The translations under genes were made by a program, and so were the position numbers. Below, piece by piece: positions 1-13,990 of a DNA stretch of 64,000 nucleotides (positions are counted from its first letter, which is position 1; every line of letters starts with the position of its first letter). Origin of the DNA: Epiperipatus broadwayi (Eukaryota > Onychophora > Udeonychophora > Euonychophora > Peripatidae); NCBI GenBank assembly GCA_028023455.1, contig JAQFVV010000032.1, positions 4,436,392-4,500,391 of the forward strand, given 5' to 3'. Below the pieces are notes generated by a model. That model had not been told where the DNA came from. It worked only from the letters and a program-made list of their open reading frames with translations, and did no database searches.

Positions 1-600
1 AAAAGTAAGGAAGTGACAAAATTTTCCTAGAATAATTAAAAAATAAAGTAGAAAAATAGGAGAAATTACAAAAAAAAAATTGATCAGATGTATAATACAA
101 TAAAACAATTTGAATGATAATTCAAGGTCACAGGAAGCAATTAATATAAATGAAAATAAAATTGGGGTAAATTTTTAAGGAAAAAGAGGTGGTTGTATTG
201 AAAAGTTAGGAAGAATGTATAATATATATGTAAGGGACAATAATCAGATAATTAGCAGTGGAATTATTTGTGAGATATGCTGAACCAAGATGTACCTTTG
301 TTGAAACTATCCACCTATGAATTAACTCGTTGTGGATATCTTGCAAGAAATTATTAGTTATGAATTATTTGTAGTTAGCATGCAATATATTATTAAACTA
401 AAAATTGTAAATTTAAAAATTCAGGAAGTCATCATTATATATACTAATGTAACTTGAATTTTTGTGCAATACAATATAATTGTATTTTTTTGATGAGAAT
501 TTTTTTTAACAATTATTTATTTAGATGGCATATTAAATTTAAAAGCTTTGTTTTTAATTCTCTGTAGTCAAATATAAGCATATTTGGGATATTTAAAGAC

Positions 601-633
<33 letters not shown>

Positions 634-698
634 AAAAATAAAATAAAATATCCATTATGTAATAAATGATGTAATAAAAATTAATAGTGAATTTAAGA
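1..698. other. AT-rich flank, nothing recognised
   Basis: AT-rich sequence with a TA/TG microsatellite at 601-632. No gene or element recognised. Confidence 0.6.
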
Positions 699-1251
699 GT
701 AATAATATATTATAAAAAGTATTACAATTCACAGAAGTACTTTCAGTTAATCATTTAACCTCTTTCAACTACCATTTCAATTCAAATATAGCAGAAGTAA
801 ACGTCATCAAGTTATATCCCATGATTCTTAAATTTTAACAGTCTATTATTTATAGACATTTTTCTTTTATTAATGGTTTCTCTTCTTATTGAGAATCTTA
901 ACATTTTCAAGATCAAAATTAAAGATAAACTTACATGTTTTATCATGATCAATAATTTCTGTTTTCTTTGATCATGAAAAAACATGTAAGTTTACTTTTA
1001 ATTTTGATCTTGAAAAGTTAAGATTCTTCATGAGAAGAAAAAAACATAATAAAAAAAAAATTGTGAAGGCAATTTTTAAAAATAGTATGTCTATAATTAA
1101 TTGACAATCTGCTAATGTTAAAAGTCAGAAATCATGTGATATAACTTGATGATGCTTCACCATATTTGAATTAAAATGGCTGTTGATGAAGGTTAAGTGA
1201 TTAACTGAAAGTACTTCTGTGGATTGTAATTCTTTTATAATATGTTATTAC
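699..1251. mobile_element. Long palindromic (foldback/MITE-like) element
   Basis: Arms of about 255-280 nt (699-951 and 969-1,251) are complementary along nearly their whole length around a 17-nt spacer. The inner boundary is TGATCA...TGATCA and the outer ends are GTAATAA.../...TTATTAC. Arm divergence is modest. No coding capacity. The family is not recognised. Confidence 0.65.
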
Positions 1252-1311
1252 CATTATATTTCTATTATATATACATACTGATAATACTGCACTAAGAAAA
1301 TTATATATATA

Positions 1312-1815
1312 TATATAATTTTTTTGTTATAGTATTGGCAAGATTGAATATAATTTTTTTGTTATAGTATTGGCAAGATTGAATGGGAATACATATTACT
1401 TACAATAAAAGCATTTATCTATTTAAAACAATTGTGTTTAATGTTATATATATATATATTGTGAATTGTTGTATTAAGTATAGGTCATTTAATGTTTATT
1501 TAAAAGTTAAAATAAAAATAATAAGATTTTTATTTTATTTTATTAAATAAAAATCAATCTGTTCATCAATACAAAAACAATAAAATAAGTGAATTGATTA
1601 ATATTGACACTCCCTGCCCTAAGTATCCAAGACAATCTTCTTTATATATATATATATATATAAAGCAATAGGAAAGTGATTTTGTTTTCTTGGTACAGTA
1701 TTGCTGAGTAGTGAGGTGAGAATGTGTATTATTTACTATAACTGCCTTTGCTATCTGAAAAACGATTGTGTTCAATGTTCTATATAATATGTTCATGTTG
1801 TGAATTACTTAATTA
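1312..1815 (+). repeat. Local duplications in upstream flank
   Basis: A 36-bp tandem duplication containing TTGTTATAGTATTGGCAAGA covers 1,316-1,385. A longer, diverged direct repeat pairs 1,350-1,475 with 1,685-1,810 (shared AACAATTGTGTTTAATGTT/AACGATTGTGTTCAATGTT and TTGTGAATT). Confidence 0.55.
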
Positions 1816-1909
1816 TACATATATTAAAAGTAATAAACAATCTTAAACAAATTGATAGTAGACAAAATTAAATAAAATTTATTTGAAATATCAAACTATC
1901 TAAAATGAT

Positions 1910-2010
1910 ATATATATATATATGATCATTAAAATCAGTCAACAGTTTGACAATCCCAATAAGAACCAACAATCTCATCCTGTTGTCAAGGCAACTTTCT
2001 TTATATAAAT
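1910..2010 (+). repeat. Dispersed repeat family Y, copy 1
   Basis: Shares CAGTCAACA, AATCCCAATA, CCAACAATCTC/CAACAATTTC and CTGTTGTCAAGGCAAC in the same order with the inverse complement of 18,240-18,360. Non-coding and unclassified. Confidence 0.5.
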
Positions 2011-3119
2011 GTATATTAACCTTTGATTTATAAATTCCAAACATTCAGCATTTGTAAGCTGGCATGATTATTTCAAATAAACACGTCAATTATTATTATT
2101 AATCATTTGATTCACTGAAGAGTGCTGATTCAGCATGAAAAGCATCTTCAGAATCATTTCTCTTTTGCAGATATCCATTTATATGTTTCCAGAATGAGTG
2201 ATATAGTGGACGCTTTAAATATATATATAATTTTAAATTACATAAAAATATACATCGAATGTGCATCATTTTTTAATCTAACAATGAAAAAAGTTAATTT
2301 GCAAACTGGAAATTACTTTCAGAAAAAAAAAAACTATGTGGGCATATTAGTCATTTAAGAAAGATCATGTTTAATAAATTCAAAATAATCAATAAATTGA
2401 AACAAGAAACAGTTGATCTTCCGTAAAAATATTATCTTTTTACTTAATCTCTAACAATAGTTTTAGTATAGAAGATTCTATATTCATTATCAGGAAATTA
2501 TATTATCTTTTTTAAAATTTATGTTAGTTTTATAAGAAAATGTTGCAAATCTATCTAAAATGTTAATTATTCTTTATAAAAACTAAACTACAATCTAACT
2601 TTTAAAACTTAATTAACTTGAAATAATTATTCTTCTGTAGCAGTTTTTATTTTTTTAATAATTTAGTGATTAGCACATCTGTTGCCATACTTATTACATG
2701 GAATTTGAATCAGGTTTAAAGTAAGCTTATTTTTTTCTTTAATTAATATCCATCCACTTATTGACTAGTAAATAAGTATTTTGCTATTCCTAGTTAGAAA
2801 GTAAAGCAATAAAAACTTAGTGAGTATTGTCTCTTTTTTTCTCTGTTTTCTCTCCAGAGAAAGTTGACTTTCAGTGGGTTAATTAAAAACTTTTATTTTC
2901 ACTATTCTTCCTTAATAAAATTAAACTTAATTAAATAGATTTTTATTGATATCTTCAATTTTCTTTGTTATTACATTCATTTTTAAACTTCTAATGGAAA
3001 TTAAGTACCTACTTTTTTGATTCCCTTATTAATAATGTTAGCTTTATTTACTATTAATATAAAAAAAATTGAATTAAATAAAATAAATGAACAAATGACT
3101 TATTTCTTGGGAGTTCATT
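2011..3119. other. AT-rich flank, nothing recognised
   Basis: Contains a 78-codon frame at 2,122-2,358 with no domain or coding signature. No element recognised. Confidence 0.55.
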
Positions 3120-3230
3120 AAAAGTTCAAGCACCGGAAGTTCCAAAAAGGAATTGATCCAATGACCTTACACATCAGATACCGACACTACCACTGCACTA
3201 ACCCATGCAGAGCAGTTCGAATTTATTTAT
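3120..3230 (-). mobile_element. tRNA-related SINE or tRNA pseudogene
   Basis: On the minus strand, GGGTTAGTGCAGTGGTAG (A-box-like) and GGATCAATTCCTTTTTGGAA (B-box-like) lie about 35 nt apart. There is no convincing cloverleaf or anticodon arm, so it is not annotated as a functional tRNA. Confidence 0.5.
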
Positions 3231-3949
3231 CATGAGAACTTATCTGTATGATTAAAATAAAACGCTGTAATATACACATATTTAAAAAAATAAACAACAG
3301 AATTGACCATTAGCCAGGAAAGTTTCTTTCTAGATATTTTACAACTTTCTTTTGACACAGTTTAAGTATACAATTATCCATTTATTATTTTATCTATAAA
3401 CATATGTAATCCAAATTAATTTTGTTTCTCAATTTTTAAAATAGCGTCTATAATACTTGATTGTTTTCTCATCCATTTATATTTTCAATCCCTTTTTGTT
3501 AATTCTAATATACTCAGTCACAATTATATTTCATTTTTCTTTGTATTAAATGTCTTAATCGAAAATGTATAAATAAGCAGTAGTAAAACACATTAGAATG
3601 TTTTTAATAATATTATATTGTTAAATGCGATGTAAATTTCATTCAATGTTTTCATCTCCATTAGTAATTTGACCCAAAATATTTGTAGTTATTAACTTTT
3701 TTAAATTTTTATTTTAAATATTTTTTTTGTGTGTTTTGAAAAGCATTGAACTTTCTAACTTATTTTAGTTTTAAGCCTAATTTTTGTTTCATCTAGCTCT
3801 CAATACATTTTTTGAAACATTATTTGAACTAACTATTAGATCATAAGCAAAATTTCTCTTTTGCTAAATGACCTAAATAATTTTTGTAAAGCTACTGTAA
3901 ATATATATATATAATTACTTGGACCTAAATTATTATCAACATTAATCTT
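3231..3949. other. AT-rich sequence, possibly the 3' part of the adjoining LINE relic
   Basis: No motif can be read with confidence. A TA tract lies at 3,901-3,914. Confidence 0.4.
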
Positions 3950-4569
3950 TTTAATGACACCCTATATTAGATTATTTCTAACGTTTTTTTTTTTTTTTGA
4001 AAATATTCTTCAGAATATGACAATATTTCAATTTATGTCTTAACGTTTCAAATCCTCAATCCCCACATAAATGCTTATAGAGTCATGTACTTTTTTACAG
4101 CTTTAAATTTAACACAGAAGTGCAATTCATTGATTTAGCTACTTAAATTTAGCTTGCTTTTTTTTTTAAAGTTTAATTTGTTTAAATATAACGTTTATAT
4201 ATATAAAACAACAAAAGCAATAACTATGATATTACTAATGATCTACATAGAATTGATCGAAAATTGATAAGACTGTAATTTCTAATATTTTTCTTTTAAT
4301 CTTTCTTAAATGTCAATGTTCCTGCCTTTTTTCCTAATCAAGTGATATATTTTTAACATTTAACTATTTAATCTATAGTTTTATCAACAATTCCCTTATT
4401 TCCTCATCTACATTTTTAAAAAAATATTTATAGTAAGTCATTTATTTCCTAGAGTTTTTCTAGTCTTCATAGATTTAACTGCATCTCTCATCTTTTCATT
4501 TGAAATATTTGGGAATTTTAAAAGATATCTGAAAGTTATTTTAATTAACAGTTATTTCTATTTACAGTA

Positions 4570-4653
<84 letters not shown>

Positions 4654-5960
4654 GTATTAGTAGTAGTAATAGTAGTAGTACCTTTTTTTTGCATATTAAT
4701 AAAACAAAATTTCTTCTAGTACGAAAATGTTGTTTATTATATTTATATCTTTTTTTTTTTTTTGATAATTTTACAGCTAAATGTCTTTGTATCTTCATTA
4801 ATTGTTTTTTTTCTATGGTTATACAAAATTTCAGATACTGAATTTTTTTAAATATATCATTTTAATATTTATAAATATTATTTTGTCCTAATTGGAAATC
4901 TTCTAGGAAGTACTGTGGGGTTTTTTTTTTTTTTGTATTAGCTTAATATTGATATTAGTAAGAGTTTTTATCTGGTAATATCTGAAAATCATTTGCAAAT
5001 TCTAATTTAAATTCACTGGGGTATTTTTAAAGACTAGGAATATCAACTATTGATAATATTATTCTTAATAGATTCTGTTTCCTTAGCTTTGCATTAATAC
5101 TTATCTTACATTTAATAAATGTAAACATGAAATTAGCATAACTTATAAGGGAAATACAGTCAATCTCTCTAAGGCTATGAATAAATAACTCTAAATGTTA
5201 AAGAAATAATAAAGAATAGAATGAATTCACCTATTCTTTGAGTTTTTGATATATATAAGTTTATTTTTTGTCAACATTTGTGAAAATTCAGAGTGAAATT
5301 AATATATTAGCAAACTGTAATATCTTACATTGCATTAATTGATGATCTGTTCCTGAATGAAGCATATTAAGTTCATTTACAAACTTGAAAGTACTTTATT
5401 TTTTAGTAGTCAACATGCAGTCATATTCTACTATACCATTATTTGGATGACTTTAGGTTCATTTTATTTTAGAATTTAAAAAAAGAAAAGAAAAAGAAAT
5501 CTGTTAAATACAGTTTATTCTGTTAATTTTATAGTCTTGTTCTAACCATATTTCTAATTTCTTAACTAAATTTATCCACAACATTCTCATCTTTGGTTAC
5601 TTTACTTATCATTTTAACATTAAAATCTACTGTGCCAAATACAAAATATTGTTTCTTTTTAAATGCATTGATTGTATAAACTTATAAAAATTAGTCACTT
5701 GTTTCATCTTATTAAAAACTTTTTGATCCATTGTCTTAAATTATATGTATTTGATAAGCTAAATAACTAATATTACTCTATCTGATATGTCAACATTTGT
5801 ATTGTGTTGTTCTTCCACCCATTGGTGTTTAATATTTGTACTTTTATAATAAAATATGTGTCCACTTTTTATCTCACGTTTGTTTTTTTTATCTTTTAAC
5901 TCAATATAATCTGATACAATCCTAATATTAGATGCTTCTTTCAGTTCATGCATCTTTATT
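3950..5960 (-). pseudogene. LINE relic: endonuclease plus start of reverse transcriptase
   Basis: Minus-strand remnants in order. An AP-endonuclease-like stretch includes IKSGHIFYYKS and ISDRVILVI (about 5,880-5,760), FGTVDFNVKM (about 5,620, for the usual GDFNAKVG) and LTTKK...LNMLHSGTDHQLMQ (about 5,430-5,310, for the TGSDHRLV motif). A reverse transcriptase start follows: MRDAVKSMKTRKTLGN (about 4,480), for the family MKTGKAPGPDG. These motifs are established for non-LTR retrotransposons. The frame is broken repeatedly and an ATT microsatellite has expanded inside (4,569-4,680). The family is not assigned. Confidence 0.6.
4569..4680 (+). repeat. ATT microsatellite with AGT-rich end
   Basis: About 28 ATT units, then TAGTAGTAGTAATAGTAGTA. 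Lies inside the 3.95-5.96 kb LINE relic. Confidence 0.9.
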
Positions 5961-8029
5961 CATTTGAAAGTGAATTACAATTATGCATCATAAAAGAAAA
6001 GATCATTATAAAATGGTAACATAGATATATATAACCTGGAAATCCTTTCCAATCTTTGTTTTCAATTTCCCTTATTTTCTTAATTGACTAGTTTTAAGTA
6101 TAAAAATTAATTACAATTAACACTTTCTTGCACATTTCACACACATTCATCTGTCTTCTAAAAAATCCAATTAATGTTTCAATTTAGACTTCAGAAGAGG
6201 GTGGGTTTCTAAAACTAGAAAAAAACCCATTAACTCACTTTGCTAGCCATTGCAGATGCTAGTATAAAGCTCTTTTATGTTTTTTCTCAAATAAATATTT
6301 ATATGGTAGTAACAACCTTAATATTTTATAATATGTAGAACAGTCATTAGAAATTTTCCCTACTTTCATTCTTTTAAAGTCTCAAAATAAATTTAGAAGT
6401 TTTCTTTCAGTGAAATTAATAGCAAACTATTATTGCAACCAAACATATTAGTGTCTTTTAATTTTAGTGTTATCAAAAATTCACTTTTTTAAAAAAATCA
6501 AGAGATAAAAGAGAAAAAAAAAATATTTGAAAAATAAATAACACACATTTTTGTGCATCTGAAAGATATATTTTTATAAATATTTATTGGCCTTGATAAA
6601 ATATTTGCAAATTGTTGAATAAAATATGGACTTTTAAATCTCTCATCAAACAAGGAGATCCCTCAAAAATGATTTATATTATGGCATGTTCACATTTTTC
6701 AACAAAACTAAGAAACCATGTTAATATAATGATAGAGACTATCCTAAAACAATAATGAATAATCATATATTATTATTTAACTTAATCAAGCACTCTTTTA
6801 CAACAGACTTTTTGGAATCTTATAACATCACTGTATATACACACAAAGAGAAAAAAATTTAAAATATCACATTTTATTTTAAAAAATGAAAGAAAAAACC
6901 TAGCTTAAATAAGTGTAGATATTTTTTAAGAAATCATAAATGACAGTGTTTATATTTACCTAAAAAATTAATATATATCTCTGAGTTGTAAAAAAGTTTT
7001 TAATAAATGGATTCTTGCAAATAGCTACTTATAGCTGTGAGCTTTGATAAAATAATAATAAAAATAGATTCTACATAATCAAGGAAGGTATTTTACAGTT
7101 AACAAAAGAATTATTGAAAGTGAAAACATGGATCAGAGTGACAGATTGACATCATTGAAAAAATTATAAGATGAATTGGAACTGGTTCATATTATCAGAT
7201 AATAATAAATAGACAATTGATGTTCAAATCTAAATATTGAGAAATATTAAGAGACTATAAAAAAACTACATGTGAGATAAAGAAATGAAATTAAAAAAAG
7301 TTACATAAAGAGAATATGATTTAGAAATATAATAGTGCAATAAATTCTTGACATTGCAGGGAATTTATACTGATGATGAATTCTCTTAAAAATGTGTCTG
7401 ACCGTTCTCTCTTTATATATATAAATATTATATCAATGATGTAGTTTATATTAAACTGCCATTACTACCGAATAATTTTTTTTCGGTTCAGATTTTATAA
7501 TCAAGAGTATAAAACAATCTAAAGGTAAAAAAAACATCCTACAATAATAATAAAAAAATGAAAGTAAGTATCATAAAAGGGTCAAAAGACTTGTTATATC
7601 TTTAGAAAAATAAAAAGGTATGTCATAATAGTAAAATATTAGTAGCTCTTGTCCAATTTTGAATTATTTTTAGCCCACAATTGCATCCAATTAATTTATT
7701 AAGTGTGTATATTTATATTAAAGAAGTAACTAAATTAGAGCCAATAAATAATTACATTAAATGATAAAATGGTATAAACTTTTGGAACTATTTAAAATGC
7801 AAAATTAAATGAGAAAATCAATACATTTATTAAGTTTTATTCTCCTGATGCACGTGTCAATATATATATATATATATGTATGTGTATGTTTAAATGTAAT
7901 TTATGACTTCTAAAAATAAATGTAGCATCTAATGTAGTTATTGCATGATTAAAACTTGCAAAATTATACTGGTCAAATCATGAAAAAGCACATCTTTCTT
8001 TAATTGATAAATGTCATCTAACTGCCGAA
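5961..8029. other. AT-rich flank, nothing recognised
   Basis: Poly-A/T runs and a TA tract at 7,859-7,880; no gene, TIR or retroelement motif found. Confidence 0.5.
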
Positions 8030-8520
8030 TGATTTTGTCATGATATTACATTTTAAATGGAAGCCAATTTTCAGGTTGTACGCATGCCTGGCTTGTGTGT
8101 ATTTTCCAATTATTATTTTGATATTCTAAGCGCTACTTTATAAATGAGTTGCGTTCCTTTTGGTCATTTTCTCCTTGAGTGACAATATAAAACATGTAGA
8201 ATCTTAATCAGCCGTGTGTTAATAATTAATATTTTATAATGAATTATAGGAATCTTTATTCTCTCTTAAATTGTTAATAACGTGAAATAGGAGCATTCAC
8301 TTGGTCCAATTTTTTTTTTTTATGAAGTCAGATTTTCTTGCGTGATATGTAGATTTGATAACACTGTTTGAGACTATCAAAATGATTTATTTTTAGTAAA
8401 CGTCATCATGAAGTGACGGTTTGGTTGACTGTGATTTAATCCGTCGTCACATAAGTAAAATACTTTGTAATTTGTTGTACTGTATTTAAAAAAAGAAATG
8501 ACTTGATAAAGCTGGCTGAG
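8030..8520. promoter_or_regulatory. Candidate upstream conserved non-coding block
   Basis: About 490 nt of relatively complex, mobile-element-free DNA 12.8 kb upstream of the Pax start. It includes AACGTCATCATGAAGTGACG near 8,400 and CCGTCGTCAC near 8,440, CRE-like half sites in both orientations. No open frame or repeat explains it. This is weak evidence based on composition. Confidence 0.2.
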
Positions 8521-8904
8521 AATTAATTCATGTAGCGTCACATTTATATCTGTAATCTACTACATTTTGGATTTCAAATTAAAAAAAAAAAATTATTGGC
8601 AATATTTTATTGAACTGTTGATATAATTTATATTTTTAATTAAGCACTATATTTTAAATATAATATATTCGTTAAATAACATGTTTAGGAATATTTATGT
8701 ATGTGTGTATGTTTAGTTCTCTCTCCAGGTAGGTTGTATAATTAAGCAATAATATATTACAACTAAGTAATGGTAAATTTTGTGGATGATAATTTGTTAC
8801 TGCTTGCCATTACTTTAACTCTCTTTTTTCCAGTTATAGCTTCATCATAAACTTTTGTATTATACCTTTTCAACATTTAAATGCACAACATATATATATA
8901 TATA

Positions 8905-9330
8905 TAGAAGAGATTTGAATTCAGACTTTCAAGCTCCCTTTATCCATTCTACACATGATCACATACATGTGAAAAAGATAAATGAGCTCCAATATACATA
9001 TTTCGTTCTGAACCAGCACTCGTCTGTTGGTCCAGATCATCATCTCCCATATATATATAATCAGTGCTAAGTTTATATTTAGATAGCAAATCTTCAAACT
9101 TTAATAGACAGGCTTCAATCTTTTCCATCCTACAACTCTTCATTCATCCATATCATTGAAATTCTTATGGTGGAATGTTCAAAGCCCTTATTGATGCCAA
9201 TATTAGTTATATCCTTGTTGACTTTAATTCACTCAGACCCCTCACGTATAGGATCTTAATATGTTCATTTAAATACACAAAAGAGGGATGGTCAGAACAC
9301 AGGCTGGATATGTAATATTTAAATACAAGT
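8905..9330 (-). mobile_element. Decayed hammerhead retroelement copy (upstream flank)
   Basis: A minus-oriented unit recognised by the same landmarks as the copies at 32 kb: ATTTGAATTCAGACTTTCAA, then the ribozyme region (8,989-9,033) and the internal segment. The core reads CAGACGA in place of CTGATGA, so it is inactive, although GAAA and stem II can still be aligned. Confidence 0.7.
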
Positions 9331-12300
9331 CTGATTTCAAATCTCTTATAAATAACATTATGTTCAGTATAAACAATGTACTTGAATTTAAACATTACAT
9401 ATATAGATAAATAAAAACTACAGTAATTTCCTCAAAAACTGGAATTAAATATTAATTAACAATGAATTCTGCATTTAAATAAATTACTTCCATTATAAGT
9501 TACTACTTAGCCAAAAACTGGTATTTTTAAAATCCCAAATGTAAATGATACTAATGAGTCATATAATAAGTACTTCCTTTACATATATATATATATATAT
9601 ATTCATAGATTTTAGTTTTATATATTGTTAATGAAATTACAATGAAAGAAGTAACTTATACTAGTGGCCTTTTTAAAATTATGGTTATAAATAGTACATT
9701 TATTTTATAAAATTGCATTTTGTGTCTTTTAGTCAATGATATATTTATCTGTATGTGTTAATATTTATCTTCCAAAAAGGAGGATTATTCACAACAAACT
9801 TATCTATATATTGCTGTAACCATCAGAACGTTTTAACTATTTTCTTTAGATTATCAATCATATCTTTTTTTATATGCAAATATACACATCTTTTTATCTG
9901 ATTGAAGACTACTAAAGAAAAATTATGTAGGTACATGTTTTGGGGAAGAGTGGCAAGTTAAAAATATATGTAAGAATAAATTATTAAATTTTACTTTATG
10001 AAAAATGTACTTTCAATAATAAATTTCAAGTTACTTTCTCCATTGTTTTCTAATTATTTTAAAATATTCTGCTTAAAAAAATGGCTTATTGATGATCCAG
10101 TGTCTGGAATGACTTCTGTGTCTGCAATTATTAATGGTATTAAAGAAATAATTGCTTTATTACCTTCACTATTACAATCAAGAATTTTGTTTTGCTATAA
10201 TATATATATATAAAAACATTAAAAAAATCATATTTTAATAACATTATAGTTCTGAGACTATAAAAGTCAAAATTTGATTAGAAGGTTAGAAAAATGGATT
10301 ACAATACAGATTAAACAATAGTTTGTTTTCCATAATGTTCAGTCAAACTATTTTTTTGTTACTTTTGCAATCTCTTTAAATAAAAATTTTAAAAAGCCAA
10401 TGATTTATCTAAATACTGCACATTATCAATTTCCTGTTTTTAATTATGCTAATCATTTATTAAAATCCTTTTAAAGATATATAAGTTTTTGCCTAAAAAA
10501 TATATTGATTGATATTTTGAATCTCACTGTTGCAAGATTTTACTAATATTGTTTTTAATTTATTGTAATTTGTTTTTATTTTACACAGCTTAATATTGTT
10601 TAGTACATTATTACTTAAACATTTCATTTAAGTTCTTTAACGAATTAGTTAGCTTATTTTTGTTCTATAACAATAAATATATAACACTCCAGAAAATAAA
10701 GCTAAAAAAATACCATATCTTAATTTAAACAAATATTAGAAATTGTAATAGATATGTTGCATAATGGTGTTTTTTTTTTTTAAAAAAAAATTGTTTTGTT
10801 TCATACCAAATGAATAATCTGATCTTTTAAAATATTATTTTTAATAATTTTGACAATTAAATAACTAGAAATATGGTCCAATAGAAGCTATAGTGAACGA
10901 ATAAACAAAAACAGTCATCATCATCAGTAATGACCTATTATTGATATTACAATATCTTCTGAAATAAAATAGATACACTGACTGATTGTTACATATTTAT
11001 TATTTTCTTGCTTTTATTACTAATCTCAACACAAAATTAATTGATAAGATGTTAACCTATTTTGATAATCATTTTCTTATGTTTAAACATAGTTTTAGGG
11101 TTAATTTCTTGGGAAGTATTCTATTCTCAAGTTAAGCACAATAGTTTTATTCAATTGACCAAACCCAGAATCGATTGAGGAACTTTTAATATTAGAGAGC
11201 ACTAATCTACTATTGCTTATTTGGCAGTAAATAATTTTTTATTCATTGTTTAAATCATTATAATACAAAATAGGATCCTAGCTATTAATTATAGATTTAA
11301 CTTAGAATAACTATAATTTTAATTCTTAGTCCTGACTCTTAGTGATTGATTATTAAATTTAATATCAAATTTAGGCTTTAGGATATTGAAACAAGGAAAA
11401 AAGTCAATTATTGTTTAAAGTAAAAATCTTTAATAATTTTATTTGCATTATAAAACAATAGAATTGATTTTCAGTCAAGAAGTGTTTGTCAATATATTAA
11501 TATTTATTTAAACAGTACCAAATTTAATTTTGATAGGGTATATATTTTCACTTAGTATTACATACTGTCAAATTAAGCTTCTATTGATTAAAAAAACAAA
11601 TGCATTAAGAAACACTCAAAATTAATAATTGAAATAGATATTTTAGAATATATTTGCTAATCCAAATCAATCTTGCCAGTGTAGAATGTTTTAGAATAGC
11701 ATTTCTCACACTTTTGCAATGATGTAAAAGTAGTCCATCCATTCGCCATGTTCAACATTTGAATCCAGACAGAGTGAAACGTTGGTTCCAATTAAACTTT
11801 TTTTTTTTTTTACAGCTTATATAGTCATCTAATTTTAATCTGTGTATTAATATTTAGAAAATAATCTTGCATTTTAGTTAAACTTTTTCATAATAAAATT
11901 TGGTTAATCAGTATTATTATAATTTATATTTATTTATTTATTTATTTATTCACATTATCATTTTTTTATCATTACATTTATTTTTCATACTATTTTATTT
12001 TTATTTTATTTATATATATATATTAATTCTATATGACTTTTATAAAATAATTTTATCCTTTAGAATCATTTACTTTAAGCCTAAGTAATTAATAGATACC
12101 AAATAATATAATGCTACAATATACATTTTAACGATTTCTGTTTTTTGCCTTCATCAATAAGAATTTAAGATTCAAAGGTAGAGGTCTAATAAATTTAACA
12201 GCTACCTTTTATTTCTTTAAAGCTACTGGCCTACTGTTAAAATACTTTTTTATTTTAACCTTTTAGTCTACTTATTTTTAAAAAAATTATTTTTTATCTT

Positions 12301-13879
12301 GGTATGTTGAATCTATATAATATTCATTTTTCTTAAATTTGCTTATTAAGTTTTGAATCGATATATGTAATTTAGAATTATCAGTGTGTGTGTCTTTATT
12401 ACAGGTATAAATAGATTTTTTGAAAATTTTGGAGAATGAAATCACTTTTATATTGGCCCTTCTAATCTACAATTTTACTATTCGAATTTATTCAATTTAC
12501 TAAACTTTGAGTTTTCTGTTATCTATTTTCTTTCTCTTGTGAATGTTGCTATTTTAGTATAACTTTTTATTTTTCAAAATAAATTACTAAGTTTTTTTTT
12601 AAAAGGTTTATATATGATCTCCTTAATAAACTAATTTTTTTATTGCTCCTAGTGGCAACAGTAAACTGAGCTCAAATTGTTTTTTGTTTTTCTAGTTATT
12701 CATTTTTTCCAATTTATAACTTTTAAACTTTTTATGAAGTAATTTAGTTAATTTAATTTCTTAACTATTAAAATTATTTCTTTTGAAGTTATTGTTTTAG
12801 ATTTAAAAATACACGAATTATTTTTGTGTGTTAATTTTCTTGAAATCAACAAAATCTGCTTAATAATTTACTTTCTTGTAAAATTATTTTCATGATTACA
12901 ATTTTTTTTTAAAAAAATTAAATCGCATATTCATTGCATTTTTGCTCAATTTATGACTATTTTGAAATTTGTTTCTGTAAAAACTTTCATTTAGCCCAGT
13001 TTTATATATTAAAAAAATATTGTTTTATTGATGACTCTGGTATTTTCAGAATTAAACTAGTTATTTCATTAGCGATTTTTATCGATAAATAATTCTTTCC
13101 CACTGACTTCTTGATATTAGTTATAAGGCCAAGATTATCCGAAAATCAAATCTTATAAATGGGTCTGTAAGTTATTTTCAAAGTAATTAATTCATTCTAC
13201 ATCCATCTTTTAGTTTGTGTTTTTATTAAAAGTTATTAAACATTTTGATAGAGTTAGTTCTTACTCTAATTTTTTTAGAGTAGTAATTTTGAACAAAACT
13301 GGAAAATTTTAATTAACATCTCAAATAAATACAAAAACTTATTTGAGAAATTAGAATTAGTTATTCTTTTTCATCTTTTTGGTATTGCTATAAGATAATC
13401 GAGGTTGCAAACAATTGACTTTCCTTACGCTGCTGTCAGTCATCTTTTTGATGAACATTGCTATTAAATAATTTGTTGCAATCTCAAATTAGCAACATAC
13501 TTTGATGGTTATTTTTTTAAGTTTGAGACGAGTCATAGGGATAAATTATTTTAATCTTTAGAGTTTTTTTTAAAGATGATAGATACAGTTGAATTAGAAT
13601 TGTTGAGGTACTTTAATTTTTGGAGTTGTTTTAAAAGAAGCTGAGTAGTTTTTCAAATACAGAAATATGTGCATTACACATTCTATACTGAAAGATTAGG
13701 TTCTTTCAATTATATAAATAGCCCTATTTGCTTTGATATGTTTTTTTATGAGTTTCTTGTCATTTTACAAAAATTTATAAAATTTTCTATTATCTGAGTG
13801 ATCCTGCAGAATAAAGACTTTATAATGTATTCTATAAATTATATTTAAAAATTAATTCTTCAAGCTGGTATGACAGTAT
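9331..13879. other. AT-rich flank, nothing recognised
   Basis: A TA tract at 9,582-9,602 and many T runs. A 71-codon frame at 9,998-10,213 has protein-like complexity (LIDDPVSGMTSVSAIINGIK) but no recognised domain. No other feature supported. Confidence 0.45.
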
Positions 13880-13990
13880 TTGCGGTTTATCAAGGTAGCC
13901 TTGTGATATAATGGTTATCCCATTTACTTGCCTTATTCATAACTGCCATTAAAGCCAGATTTTAAGGTTACAATAGGTTAGATTTTTTTT
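13880..13990 (+). mobile_element. Possible degraded tRNA-like SINE
   Basis: GTAGCCTTGTGATATAATGG resembles a tRNA D-arm/A-box region. No clear B box follows and the right boundary is unclear. Confidence 0.25.
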
